Part shown: piece after piece, positions 1-4,962 of the stretch
How the letters are laid out: each line of letters begins with the position of its first letter
Position numbering within the stretch: the first letter of the stretch is position 1
Source of the DNA: Oscillibacter sp.
GTDB taxonomy: Bacteria > Bacillota > Clostridia > Oscillospirales > Oscillospiraceae
Reading direction: 5' to 3'
Length of the DNA: 6,304 nucleotides
Assembly (NCBI GenBank): GCA_020025415.1
Contig: JAHHSB010000079.1
Location: 1-6,304, forward strand
Position numbers and translations under genes: made by a program
The notes under the pieces: model-generated
What the model saw: the letters and a program-made list of their open reading frames with translations, nothing else
The model's database searches: none
What the model was told of the DNA's origin: nothing

Positions 1-953
1 GATATGGACAGGACCCTTACTGCTGCAAAGCCGCGGCGCTGATCCAACAGCTGTGCCATGCGCCCCAGGCCGCGGTCCATTTCCTGGCGGGCGGAACCCA
101 GACCAATCTGGTGGCTGCCGACGCACTGCTCCGTCCTTATGAAGCAGTGATCGCTGCTGTAACCGGTCACGTCAGCACCCATGAGACTGGGGCCATTGAA
201 GCGTTGGGGCACAAAGTCTGTACAGTAGATACACCTGATGGGAAACTGACCCCGGAACTGGTGGGATCGGTAGTGAAGGCCCATTATTCCGAACACATGG
301 TACAGCCCCGACTGGTGTATCTGTCCAACACCACCGAGCTGGGCACCGTCTATACCAAGGCGGAGCTGCAGGCCCTGCGCCGCTGCTGCAAGGAGCACCG
401 GCTGCTGCTGTACATCGATGGGGCCCGGCTGGGCTCTGCTCTCGCTTGCTCGGCCGCCGGGCTGGACTTTGCCGACCTGGCGGAGCTGGCGGATGCCTTT
501 TCCATCGGCGGGACCAAGAACGGCGCCCTGTTGGGCGAAGCGCTGGTCCTGGTCAATCCTGCTTTTCAGGAGGATTTTCGCTGGTATATGAAGCGCCGGG
601 GTGCCCTGCTGGCCAAGGGGCGGATCCTGGGTATCCAGTTTCTGGCCTTACTGGAAGACGGGCTTTACCTGCGCCTTGCCCGGCACGCCAATGATCTGGC
701 TCTAACTCTGCGGGCTTGCATGGAGCGTCTGGGATACCCCATGGCTGCGGACTCCCCTTCCAATCAGCAGTTCCCCCTCCTCCCCTCCTCCACGGCAGAA
801 CAGCTGCAGAAGCTGGGATATGAATTTGAGATCGACCACACCCGGCCTGACGGTACGGTGTGCATCCGCCTGGTCACCAGCTGGGCCACACCGGAACATG
901 CGGTGGAGCGGTTTCTGGCGGATCTGTCCCACTGTTCCAGACCGCTCTGTTGA
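1..953 (+). CDS. Threonine aldolase family PLP enzyme (5'-truncated by window edge)
   Basis: The frame is open from base 3 with no stop before TGA at 951-953, giving 316 visible residues; the start lies upstream of the window. Similarity is to the low-specificity L-threonine aldolase / beta-eliminating lyase family (fold type I PLP enzymes), which cleave L-threonine or allo-threonine to glycine and acetaldehyde in the cytosol. Visible landmarks are an N-terminal YGQDPYC segment, a glycine-rich AGGTQTN, the HETGAIE motif whose His normally stacks on PLP, YIDGAR with the Asp that contacts the pyridine nitrogen (417-419), and SIGGTKNG with the presumed Schiff-base Lys (516-518). Family length is about 340 residues, so only roughly 25-30 N-terminal residues should be missing. 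A GTG at 111 is internal, because conserved sequence precedes it. A terminator follows directly. Exact substrate preference cannot be read from sequence; other aldolase/lyase activities of the family are possible. Confidence 0.88.
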   Translation, partial: YGQDPYCCKAAALIQQLCHAPQAAVHFLAGGTQTNLVAADALLRPYEAVIAAVTGHVSTHETGAIEALGHKVCTVDTPDGKLTPELVGSVVKAHYSEHMVQPRLVYLSNTTELGTVYTKAELQALRRCCKEHRLLLYIDGARLGSALACSAAGLDFADLAELADAFSIGGTKNGALLGEALVLVNPAFQEDFRWYMKRRGALLAKGRILGIQFLALLEDGLYLRLARHANDLALTLRACMERLGYPMAADSPSNQQFPLLPSSTAEQLQKLGYEFEIDHTRPDGTVCIRLVTSWATPEHAVERFLADLSHCSRPLC

Positions 954-956
954 ATT

Positions 957-988
957 AAAAAGCAGCCCCGCAAAAGGGCTGCTTTTTT
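957..988 (+). terminator. Intrinsic terminator of the threonine aldolase gene
   Basis: An 8-bp GC-rich stem, AGCAGCCC (961-968) with GGGCTGCT (976-983), encloses a 7-base loop. It is flanked by AAAA on the left and a six-base T run (983-988) on the right, so the A and T runs extend the stem. It starts 3 bases after the TGA stop. The flanking A run means it could act weakly on the other strand, but no minus-strand gene ends here. It insulates the SOS promoter just downstream. Confidence 0.88.
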
Positions 989-997
989 AATTTTCTC

Positions 998-1026
998 TTG
1001 ACAGGAACGTTTGTTCGAGTTATAGT
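998..1026 (+). promoter_or_regulatory. SigA-type promoter of the SOS operon
   Basis: A perfect -35 TTGACA (998-1003), a 17-bp spacer and a -10 TATAGT (1021-1026, one base from TATAAT) form a strong vegetative promoter. Transcription should begin near 1033, leaving a leader of about 35 bases before the ATG at 1069. The spacer carries one LexA box and the predicted start site a second, so a strong promoter appears to be held off by LexA until DNA damage. Confidence 0.85.
1005..1016 (+). promoter_or_regulatory. LexA (SOS) box 1, within the promoter spacer
   Basis: GAACGTTTGTTC matches the Gram-positive LexA/DinR core GAAC-N4-GTTC exactly, and the flanking G at 1017 extends the right half to GTTCG. 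It lies between the -35 and -10 hexamers, a position where bound repressor would exclude RNA polymerase. Assignment to LexA rests on this consensus match plus the DNA-repair genes that follow. Confidence 0.85.
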
Positions 1027-1033
1027 TGTACTA

Positions 1034-1045
1034 GAACAAAGATTC
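1034..1045 (+). promoter_or_regulatory. LexA (SOS) box 2, over the predicted start site
   Basis: GAACAAAGATTC, followed by G, has one mismatch (ATTC for GTTC) to GAAC-N4-GTTC. Its centre is 29 bp downstream of box 1, just past the expected transcription start. A weaker second box beside a perfect one is common in tightly controlled SOS promoters. Alone it would be weak evidence; next to box 1 it is credible. Confidence 0.6.
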
Positions 1046-1068
1046 GATTTTAGAAGGAGAGATGCTTC

Positions 1069-1197
1069 ATGACTGGCTGGACGTTCTTTTTTATTTTGAT
1101 CGGCGTTGTGTTTTTGACCACCCAGCTGTTCCGTGTGATCGATGCCATTGAGCGGCCCGTCCGTCACCGCAGCCGCCGGGCCGCTGTCCGCTATTAA
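1069..1197 (+). CDS. Small single-pass membrane protein, first gene of SOS operon (42 aa)
   Basis: The ATG at 1069 is preceded by AAGGAG (1054-1059) at a 9-base spacing; the reading frame ends at TAA 1195-1197. The product has a hydrophobic aromatic-rich segment (about W4-L20, containing FFFILIGVVFL), then a strongly basic tail with seven Arg and one His against one Asp and one Glu. This predicts one membrane helix with the C-tail in the cytoplasm (positive-inside rule). I do not recognise the family. LexA-controlled single-pass small membrane proteins known elsewhere act as cell-division inhibitors (YneA, SosA, SidA) or membrane toxins (TisB); function by analogy only. The alternative ATG at 1062 lies only 2 bases from the Shine-Dalgarno and opens a different 29-codon frame, so I prefer 1069. 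It ends six bases before the radical SAM gene, in the same frame. Confidence 0.7.
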   Translation: MTGWTFFFILIGVVFLTTQLFRVIDAIERPVRHRSRRAAVRY

Positions 1198-1203
1198 CCG
1201 GCC

Positions 1204-2469
1204 ATGGACCTGCTGGAGAAGCTGACGATCCTCTCCGACGCAGCCAAGTATGACGCGGCCTGCACCTCCAGCGGCAGCCGCCGCGGTTCCCGGAAAGGCA
1301 TGATCGGCAATACCTCCACCGCGGCGGCAGGCTGTTGCCACAGCTTCTCCGCCGATGGGCGCTGCGTGACGCTGCTCAAGGTGCTGCTGACCAATCAATG
1401 TATTTATCACTGCAAATACTGTGTCAATCGCTGTAGCAACGACGTGCCCCGGGCCATGTTTTCGCCCCGAGAGTTGGCCGAGCTGACCATTGGATTTTAC
1501 CGACGAAATTATATCGAAGGGCTGTTTTTGTCATCTGGTGTAGTCCGCAGCCCGGACTACACCATGGAATTGATAATCCGGGCCCTGCGGATTTTGCGGG
1601 AGGAATATCGCTTCAATGGATATATCCACGCCAAAGTGATCCCCGGCTCCTCTCCGGAACTGGTGGAAGCCCTGGGTCTGCTGGCGGACCGGCTGTCGGT
1701 AAATATTGAGCTGCCCTCGGAATCCGGGCTGAAGCTGCTGGCCCCCGATAAGACCAAGCGGGCTATCTTCACGCCCATGAGGCAGATCCGGGATGTGCGG
1801 GCCAATAACCGGGAGGAATTGGCCAAATATCGCCACACCCCCCGCTTCGCTCCCGCCGGACAGAGCACACAGATCATCGTGGGCGCCACCGGGGATAGCG
1901 ACCGGCATATCCTGCTGCTGGCCCAGGGGCTGTACCAAAATTACAAGCTCAAACGAATGTTCTATTCTGCCTATGTGCCCGTGGTAGAGCATGCCCTGCT
2001 CCCGCCCCGGGACGCCCAGCCGCCCCTACTGCGGGAGCACCGGCTCTATCAGGCGGACTGGCTGCTGCGTTTTTACGGCTTTCAAGTGGATGAGCTGCTG
2101 GATGACCAGACCCCGGACTTAAATCCCCTGGTGGACCCCAAGTGTGGATGGGCCCTGGCGCATCTTGATTTTTTCCCCGTGGAGATCCAGACGGCTGACT
2201 ATGAAACGCTGCTGCGGGTCCCCGGGATCGGCGTAACCAGCGCCCGCCGGATCGTGGCCACCCGCCGCAGCACCCGGCTGCGCTGGGAAGATCTGCGGAA
2301 GCTGGGAACGGTCATGAAGCGGGCGCAGTATTTCATCACCGTGGGCGGACGGCGCCCGACGGAGCTCCGTTTCCGGCCGGAGACGCTGGTGCAGAATTTG
2401 ACTGCCGCTGAACGCCCGGCCCTCCACCAGCCCATGGAACAGCTTTCTCTGTTCGATCCGGCCATCTGA
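1204..2469 (+). CDS. Putative DNA modification/repair radical SAM protein with HhH and clamp-binding-like tail
   Basis: This 421-residue protein matches, from memory, the TIGR03916 type ('rSAM_link_UDG', putative DNA modification/repair radical SAM protein). The conserved N-terminus LTILSDAAKYDAACTSSGS begins right after the ATG, which supports this start. The radical SAM [4Fe-4S] motif is C66-x3-C70-x2-C73, with extra Cys at 20, 44, 45, 54, 77 and 314. Residues about 333-381 form a helix-hairpin-helix (LLRVPGIGVTSARRI), a non-specific DNA-binding element. The C-terminus ends EQLSLFDPAI; QLSLF (413-417) equals the bacterial sliding-clamp-binding pentapeptide consensus. It probably performs SAM-dependent radical chemistry on DNA or a damaged base; the reaction is unknown. 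No Shine-Dalgarno precedes the ATG, so translation is probably coupled to the small membrane ORF six bases upstream. Its partner gene follows after 12 bases. The radical SAM family call is firm; the DNA substrate is inferred. Confidence 0.9.
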   Translation: MDLLEKLTILSDAAKYDAACTSSGSRRGSRKGMIGNTSTAAAGCCHSFSADGRCVTLLKVLLTNQCIYHCKYCVNRCSNDVPRAMFSPRELAELTIGFYRRNYIEGLFLSSGVVRSPDYTMELIIRALRILREEYRFNGYIHAKVIPGSSPELVEALGLLADRLSVNIELPSESGLKLLAPDKTKRAIFTPMRQIRDVRANNREELAKYRHTPRFAPAGQSTQIIVGATGDSDRHILLLAQGLYQNYKLKRMFYSAYVPVVEHALLPPRDAQPPLLREHRLYQADWLLRFYGFQVDELLDDQTPDLNPLVDPKCGWALAHLDFFPVEIQTADYETLLRVPGIGVTSARRIVATRRSTRLRWEDLRKLGTVMKRAQYFITVGGRRPTELRFRPETLVQNLTAAERPALHQPMEQLSLFDPAI

Positions 2470-2481
2470 AGTGAGGATATC

Positions 2482-3339
2482 ATGCAGGAAATGATTTATT
2501 TGTACGACGGAAGCTTCGACGGCTTCCTGTGCTGCATTTTTGAAAGTTACAGCAAAAAGGAAGTCCTCACCGCTATTTACAGCGATGAGGACTTCCTGCC
2601 CCTGCTCTATGAGATGCGGACTGTGCAGACCGCCCCGGCCCATGCAGCCCGGGTGTATCGGGGGATCCGCAAGCACTCCCCTTATGCCGCGCAGCTGATC
2701 CGCCGGGCGTTTTTGTGCTGCATGGAACAGCGGGAGATGCAGCTTTACCGTCTGGTGGTCCGCCTGTTCCGGGAGGGTCCTGCCTTTTTGAGCAATCAAA
2801 CCGATCCCATGGTGCATCCGATTTTAGAGGCGGTGCGCTACCTGAGTGCGGAGCTGGAAAAGTACCGTGGCTTCGTCCGCTTTTCCGAGATGGGCGGTGT
2901 CCTGGGTGCGGAGATCACCCCCAGAAACCGGGTTCTGCCCCTGCTGCGCCCCCATTTTTGCAGCCGCTATCAAAATGAATCCCTTTTCATTTTCGACCGT
3001 ACCCACCACGAAGCTCTGTTCTATGCCGCAGGCAAGGCGCAGATTCGCCCCCTGGAATCCTTCCAGATGGCGCCGCCCGACCAGACAGAGGCAAATTTCC
3101 GCCTGCTCTGGAAGCGATTTTATGATACCATCGGCATCCAGGCCCGGGAAAATCCCAAGCTCCGCATGAGCCATATGCCCAAGCGCTACTGGGCAGACAT
3201 GACCGAGTTTCAGGGTCCCGAATGGTTCAAGGCTCCAGATACTCCCGCAGACGCTGCAGCCCCTTCCGCTCCAGACGGGAGATCTGCACCTGGGATACCC
3301 CCACGATCCGAGCCGTCTGCTCCTGAGTCAATCCCTTAA
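2482..3339 (+). CDS. DUF4130 / probable DNA metabolism protein, partner of the radical SAM enzyme
   Basis: This 285-residue protein looks like the TIGR03915 / DUF4130 family that accompanies the radical SAM protein upstream. Visible family features are YDGSFDGFLCCIFESY (8-23), a segment with RFSEMGGVLGAEI (133-145), FDRTHHEALFY (171-181), and the closing MPKRYW (232-237). In some bacteria this module is fused to a uracil-DNA-glycosylase-family domain; that domain is absent here. The ATG at 2482 has GAGG (2473-2476) five bases upstream and sits 12 bases after the radical SAM stop, so the pair is one transcript. Residues about 249-285 are a Pro/Ala/Ser-rich tail whose DNA is the antisense of sigF codons. 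This tail lies beyond the conserved end and was probably gained by loss of an earlier stop. Biochemical activity is unknown; a role with the radical SAM protein in DNA repair is inferred from pairing and LexA control. Confidence 0.85.
   Translation: MQEMIYLYDGSFDGFLCCIFESYSKKEVLTAIYSDEDFLPLLYEMRTVQTAPAHAARVYRGIRKHSPYAAQLIRRAFLCCMEQREMQLYRLVVRLFREGPAFLSNQTDPMVHPILEAVRYLSAELEKYRGFVRFSEMGGVLGAEITPRNRVLPLLRPHFCSRYQNESLFIFDRTHHEALFYAAGKAQIRPLESFQMAPPDQTEANFRLLWKRFYDTIGIQARENPKLRMSHMPKRYWADMTEFQGPEWFKAPDTPADAAAPSAPDGRSAPGIPPRSEPSAPESIP
3227..3339. other. Convergent coding overlap between the SOS operon and sigF
   Basis: The DUF4130 gene (plus strand) ends at TAA 3337-3339, while sigF (minus strand) ends at TGA 3229-3227, so both strands are coding for 113 bases. 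The sigF side encodes conserved region 4. The DUF4130 side encodes a low-complexity tail beyond the family's usual end. No hairpin with a T run is visible on either side, so the two transcripts must overlap. Confidence 0.85.
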
Positions 3340-3937
3340 AATAGCGCAGCAAAATGGTCATCCGTTCCTTCGGCGGCAGGCGGTCAATGGCCTCCCGAAG
3401 GGCGATCTGCTCCAACAACTGCTCTTCTGGAGCATCGGTTCCCACCAGGCCCTCCAGAGCCAGGCCATCGCCGGTCTCCCGCTGCAGGGAGTCCGGCGCC
3501 TCGGTGGCCAGATCGATCTGGGCAATCTCCTCGGCAGAAAGGCCCGTCTCCTCCGCCAGCTCGGAAAGGACCGGTTCCCGGCCCAAAACTTGCCGCATCC
3601 GTTCTCTGGCACTGTAAAGGTTTTTTGCCTGCTCCTGTATGGTACGACTGACTTTTATGGAACCGTCATCCCGCAAAAAGCGGCGGATCTCTCCGGTAAT
3701 CTTGGGCACGGCGTAAGTGGAAAAGCAGGTACCGTAGGAAAAGTCAAAGCCCCGGACCGCCTTTAAAAACCCCAGGCAGCCCAGCTGATAGAGATCCTCT
3801 GGATCCACCCCTCGGCCATAAAAGCGGCGGACAATGCTCCAGATCAGGCCGCTGTTTTCCCGCACCGCTTGGTCACAGGCCTCATGGTCGCCAGATTGGG
3901 CCGCCCGGATGAGTTCCAGCGTTGCCTGTCCGCTCAT
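3227..3937 (-). CDS. sigF: RNA polymerase sporulation sigma factor SigF (SpoIIAC)
   Basis: A 236-residue sigma-70 family protein that directs the first forespore-specific transcription after asymmetric division. Region 2 spans about residues 30-98 (DLYQLGCLGFLKAVRGFD, then FSTYAVPKITGEIRRFLRDD), region 3 about 98-150, and region 4 about 175-232 with the helix-turn-helix QEQTARIVGVSQVQISRLER. The start ATG overlaps the spoIIAB stop by four bases (ATGA, 3934-3937), indicating translational coupling and no need for a strong Shine-Dalgarno of its own. Position as third gene after spoIIAA and spoIIAB separates it from the closely related SigG. Length is slightly under the Bacillus protein (about 255). 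Its last 37 codons including the stop, within region 4, are overlapped on the other strand by the end of the DUF4130 gene. Confidence 0.95.
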   Translation of the reverse strand: MSGQATLELIRAAQSGDHEACDQAVRENSGLIWSIVRRFYGRGVDPEDLYQLGCLGFLKAVRGFDFSYGTCFSTYAVPKITGEIRRFLRDDGSIKVSRTIQEQAKNLYSARERMRQVLGREPVLSELAEETGLSAEEIAQIDLATEAPDSLQRETGDGLALEGLVGTDAPEEQLLEQIALREAIDRLPPKERMTILLRYFKGLTQEQTARIVGVSQVQISRLERKGLQRLREYLEP

Positions 3938-4383
3938 TTTTGAGGCTTGACCCGGGCGGCGATCCGCTTTTTCAGTACGACCACCGTTCCCTTTTCCGGC
4001 TCCGAACGAACCAGCAGTTTATCCATAAAGCTCTCCATAATGGTAAAGCCCATGCCACTGCGCTCTTCCCCGCCGGTGGTGAACATAGGCTGGCGGGCCT
4101 GATCGATGTCTGCGATGCCCCGGCCCCGGTCTTTAATGAACACCTCCAGCACATTTCCTTCCAGGATCTTCGCCCGGAGCTGGATCTTTCCCAAAGTGCT
4201 GGGATAGGCGTGTACGATGGCGTTAGTCACCGCTTCGGATACAGCGGTCTTGATGTCCTCCAGCTCGTTGAGCGTGGGATCCATCTGCGCGGCAAAGCAT
4301 GCCACCGCCATTCTGGCAAAGGCCTCGTTGCTGCTGCGGCTGGGAAATTCCAGGTTTATGTAATTATTGGTTTTTGTTTTCAT
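3934..4383 (-). CDS. spoIIAB: Anti-sigma F factor and serine kinase SpoIIAB
   Basis: A 149-residue GHKL-fold protein that holds SigF inactive and phosphorylates SpoIIAA with ATP. The N-box SEAVTNAIVHAY contains E50 and the Mg-binding N54; the G1 box is DRGRGI (85-90), and the G2 region has RSGMGFTIMESFMD (108-121). R24 in AFARM aligns with the Bacillus Arg20 that contacts both SigF and SpoIIAA. The region ARQPMFTTGGEERSGMG corresponds to the ATP lid. The ATG at 4381-4383 follows AGAGGAGAGG, which overlaps the spoIIAA stop region; the gap to spoIIAA is 12 bases. It overlaps sigF by four bases. All functional residues are intact, so the switch should be active. Confidence 0.96.
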   Translation of the reverse strand: MKTKTNNYINLEFPSRSSNEAFARMAVACFAAQMDPTLNELEDIKTAVSEAVTNAIVHAYPSTLGKIQLRAKILEGNVLEVFIKDRGRGIADIDQARQPMFTTGGEERSGMGFTIMESFMDKLLVRSEPEKGTVVVLKKRIAARVKPQK

Positions 4384-4395
4384 GGCCCTCTCCTC

Positions 4396-4701
4396 TTATC
4401 GTATGTCTACCAGGCGGCTGATCCCGGCTGCGTCCAAAACCCGTTTGGCCTGGGGCGGAACATGACAGACCATCATGCTTCCCTCCAGGTGCTGCATCTG
4501 CTGCTGTGCCCGCAGAATCAGGGCGATGCCGGAGCTGTCCATAAAACTCACGCCCTGAAAGTCCAGTACCAGTCGCCGGGGCAGCGCGGCGTCAATGGCC
4601 CGCTCGATCTCCCGGATGGCGTTTTTTGCCCCGTGGTGATCTAGTTCCCCAGAAAATTCCAGCAACAAGTTCCGATCCGTACTCTTTGCCTGTATCTCCA
4701 T
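4396..4701 (-). CDS. spoIIAA: Anti-sigma F factor antagonist SpoIIAA
   Basis: A 101-residue STAS-domain protein. In its unphosphorylated form it binds SpoIIAB and frees SigF in the forespore; SpoIIAB inactivates it by phosphorylation, and the phosphatase SpoIIE reverses this. The motif FMDSSGIALIL carries S56 and S57; S57 corresponds to the phosphorylated Ser58 of Bacillus. Start: ATG at 4699-4701 with AAAGGAG about nine bases upstream. A second ATG five bases earlier is out of frame. It is the first gene of the spoIIA operon; the preceding roughly 260 bases to valS hold the candidate promoter. Confidence 0.95.
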   Translation of the reverse strand: MEIQAKSTDRNLLLEFSGELDHHGAKNAIREIERAIDAALPRRLVLDFQGVSFMDSSGIALILRAQQQMQHLEGSMMVCHVPPQAKRVLDAAGISRLVDIR

Positions 4702-4837
4702 GCCATCTTCTCCTTTGTGTTTCCACGCCTCTGCGGCGGCTTGAGATTCCCCGGTTTTCCCGGTGGAACGCGCGTAAAGCTTTTTGACTTTACTCTTATG
4801 ATCATTCCTGCAATTTTAAACCGCTTAGGAGGCGCAA

Positions 4838-4869
4838 ATCGCCGTAGAGTGAGTAACTTCTACGGCGAT
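4838..4869. repeat. 11-bp inverted repeat in the spoIIA upstream region
   Basis: ATCGCCGTAGA (4838-4848) is repeated inverted as TCTACGGCGAT (4859-4869) with a 10-base centre that can pair further (AGT with ACT). No T run follows on either strand, so it is not a standard terminator. The right arm overlaps the candidate SigH -10 and the end of a possible extended -10 (TGCTATGAT, minus strand, 4876-4868). It could be an operator, or a 5' leader hairpin. Confidence 0.6.
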
Positions 4870-4884
4870 CATAGCATGTCCTTC
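4855..4884 (-). promoter_or_regulatory. Candidate SigH promoter of the spoIIA operon
   Basis: Reading the minus strand, GAAGGACAT (4884-4876) and GTAGAAGTT (4863-4855) are separated by exactly 12 bases. The Bacillus SigH consensus is RnAGGAwWW, N11-12, RnnGAATww; each half has one mismatch. The spoIIA operon is a known SigH target in Bacillus, which raises the prior. The leader would be about 150 bases. A competing reading is a SigA extended -10, TGCTATGAT, at 4876-4868 with no good -35. Another AGGAAT at about 4803-4808 lacks a matching GAAT at the right distance. Confidence 0.4.
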
Positions 4885-4905
4885 CTTTTGCTTTCTGTCG
4901 AAAGA

Positions 4906-4942
4906 AACGGAGAGGAATTCTTTTTTTGAATTCCTCTCCGTT
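4906..4942 (-). terminator. Strong hairpin, probable valS terminator
   Basis: AACGGAGAGGAATTC (4906-4920) and GAATTCCTCTCCGTT (4928-4942) form a perfect 15-bp stem around a 7-base homopolymer loop (T on the plus strand, A in the valS transcript). It begins 20 bases past the valS stop. On the minus strand the stem is followed by TTTCTTTC, a modest U-rich tail; the plus-strand side continues ATCCC, with no U run. It therefore fits best as the end of valS, separating it from spoIIA. Confidence 0.75.
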
Positions 4943-4945
4943 ATC

Positions 4946-4961
4946 CCTTTACCTGTAAAGG
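4946..4961. repeat. Small palindrome right after the valS stop
   Basis: CCTTTACCTGTAAAGG is a near-perfect 16-base palindrome (7-base arms, two-base centre), one base from the valS stop codon. It could fold as a small hairpin (six pairs, four-base loop) ahead of the larger terminator stem. No function can be assigned. Confidence 0.4.
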
Positions 4962-4962
4962 A

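Noticed and set aside
1062..1151. Alternative ATG at 1062 giving a 29-residue product
   Set aside because: Only two bases separate it from the AAGGAG, too close for efficient initiation, and the product lacks the membrane helix seen from 1069.
955..1410. Minus-strand open frame of about 150 codons across the terminator, SOS promoter and start of the radical SAM gene
   Set aside because: It runs antisense to a clear terminator, promoter, small gene and a conserved protein; its product looks like low-complexity Ala/Gly-rich shadow sequence with no recognisable domain.
1204..2469. Spore photoproduct lyase (SplB)
   Set aside because: It shares a CX3CX2C radical SAM motif and lies near sporulation genes, but the N-terminal KLTILSDAAKYD signature, C-terminal HhH, DUF4130 partner and LexA boxes fit the distinct DNA modification/repair radical SAM family.
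2119..2817. Minus-strand open frame of 232 codons under the radical SAM and DUF4130 genes
   Set aside because: Antisense to two conserved family members, no recognisable product, no supporting start context.
3227..3937. SigG instead of SigF
   Set aside because: The two are similar in sequence, but the gene is translationally coupled to spoIIAB and spoIIAA, the defining context of SigF.
3922..4644. Plus-strand open frame of 240 codons opposite spoIIAA and spoIIAB
   Set aside because: Entirely antisense to two genes with intact conserved motifs; a shadow frame of GC-rich codon usage.
4801..4812. AGGAATG on the minus strand (about 4802-4808) as a SigH -35
   Set aside because: No GAAT-like -10 at 11-12 bases downstream; the nearest candidate GAGTAA is far too close.
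4717..4929. Plus-strand 70-codon frame between spoIIAA and valS
   Set aside because: It reads through the inverted repeat, the minus-strand promoter candidate and the valS terminator stem, ending in the T-rich loop; no Shine-Dalgarno before it and no protein-like pattern.
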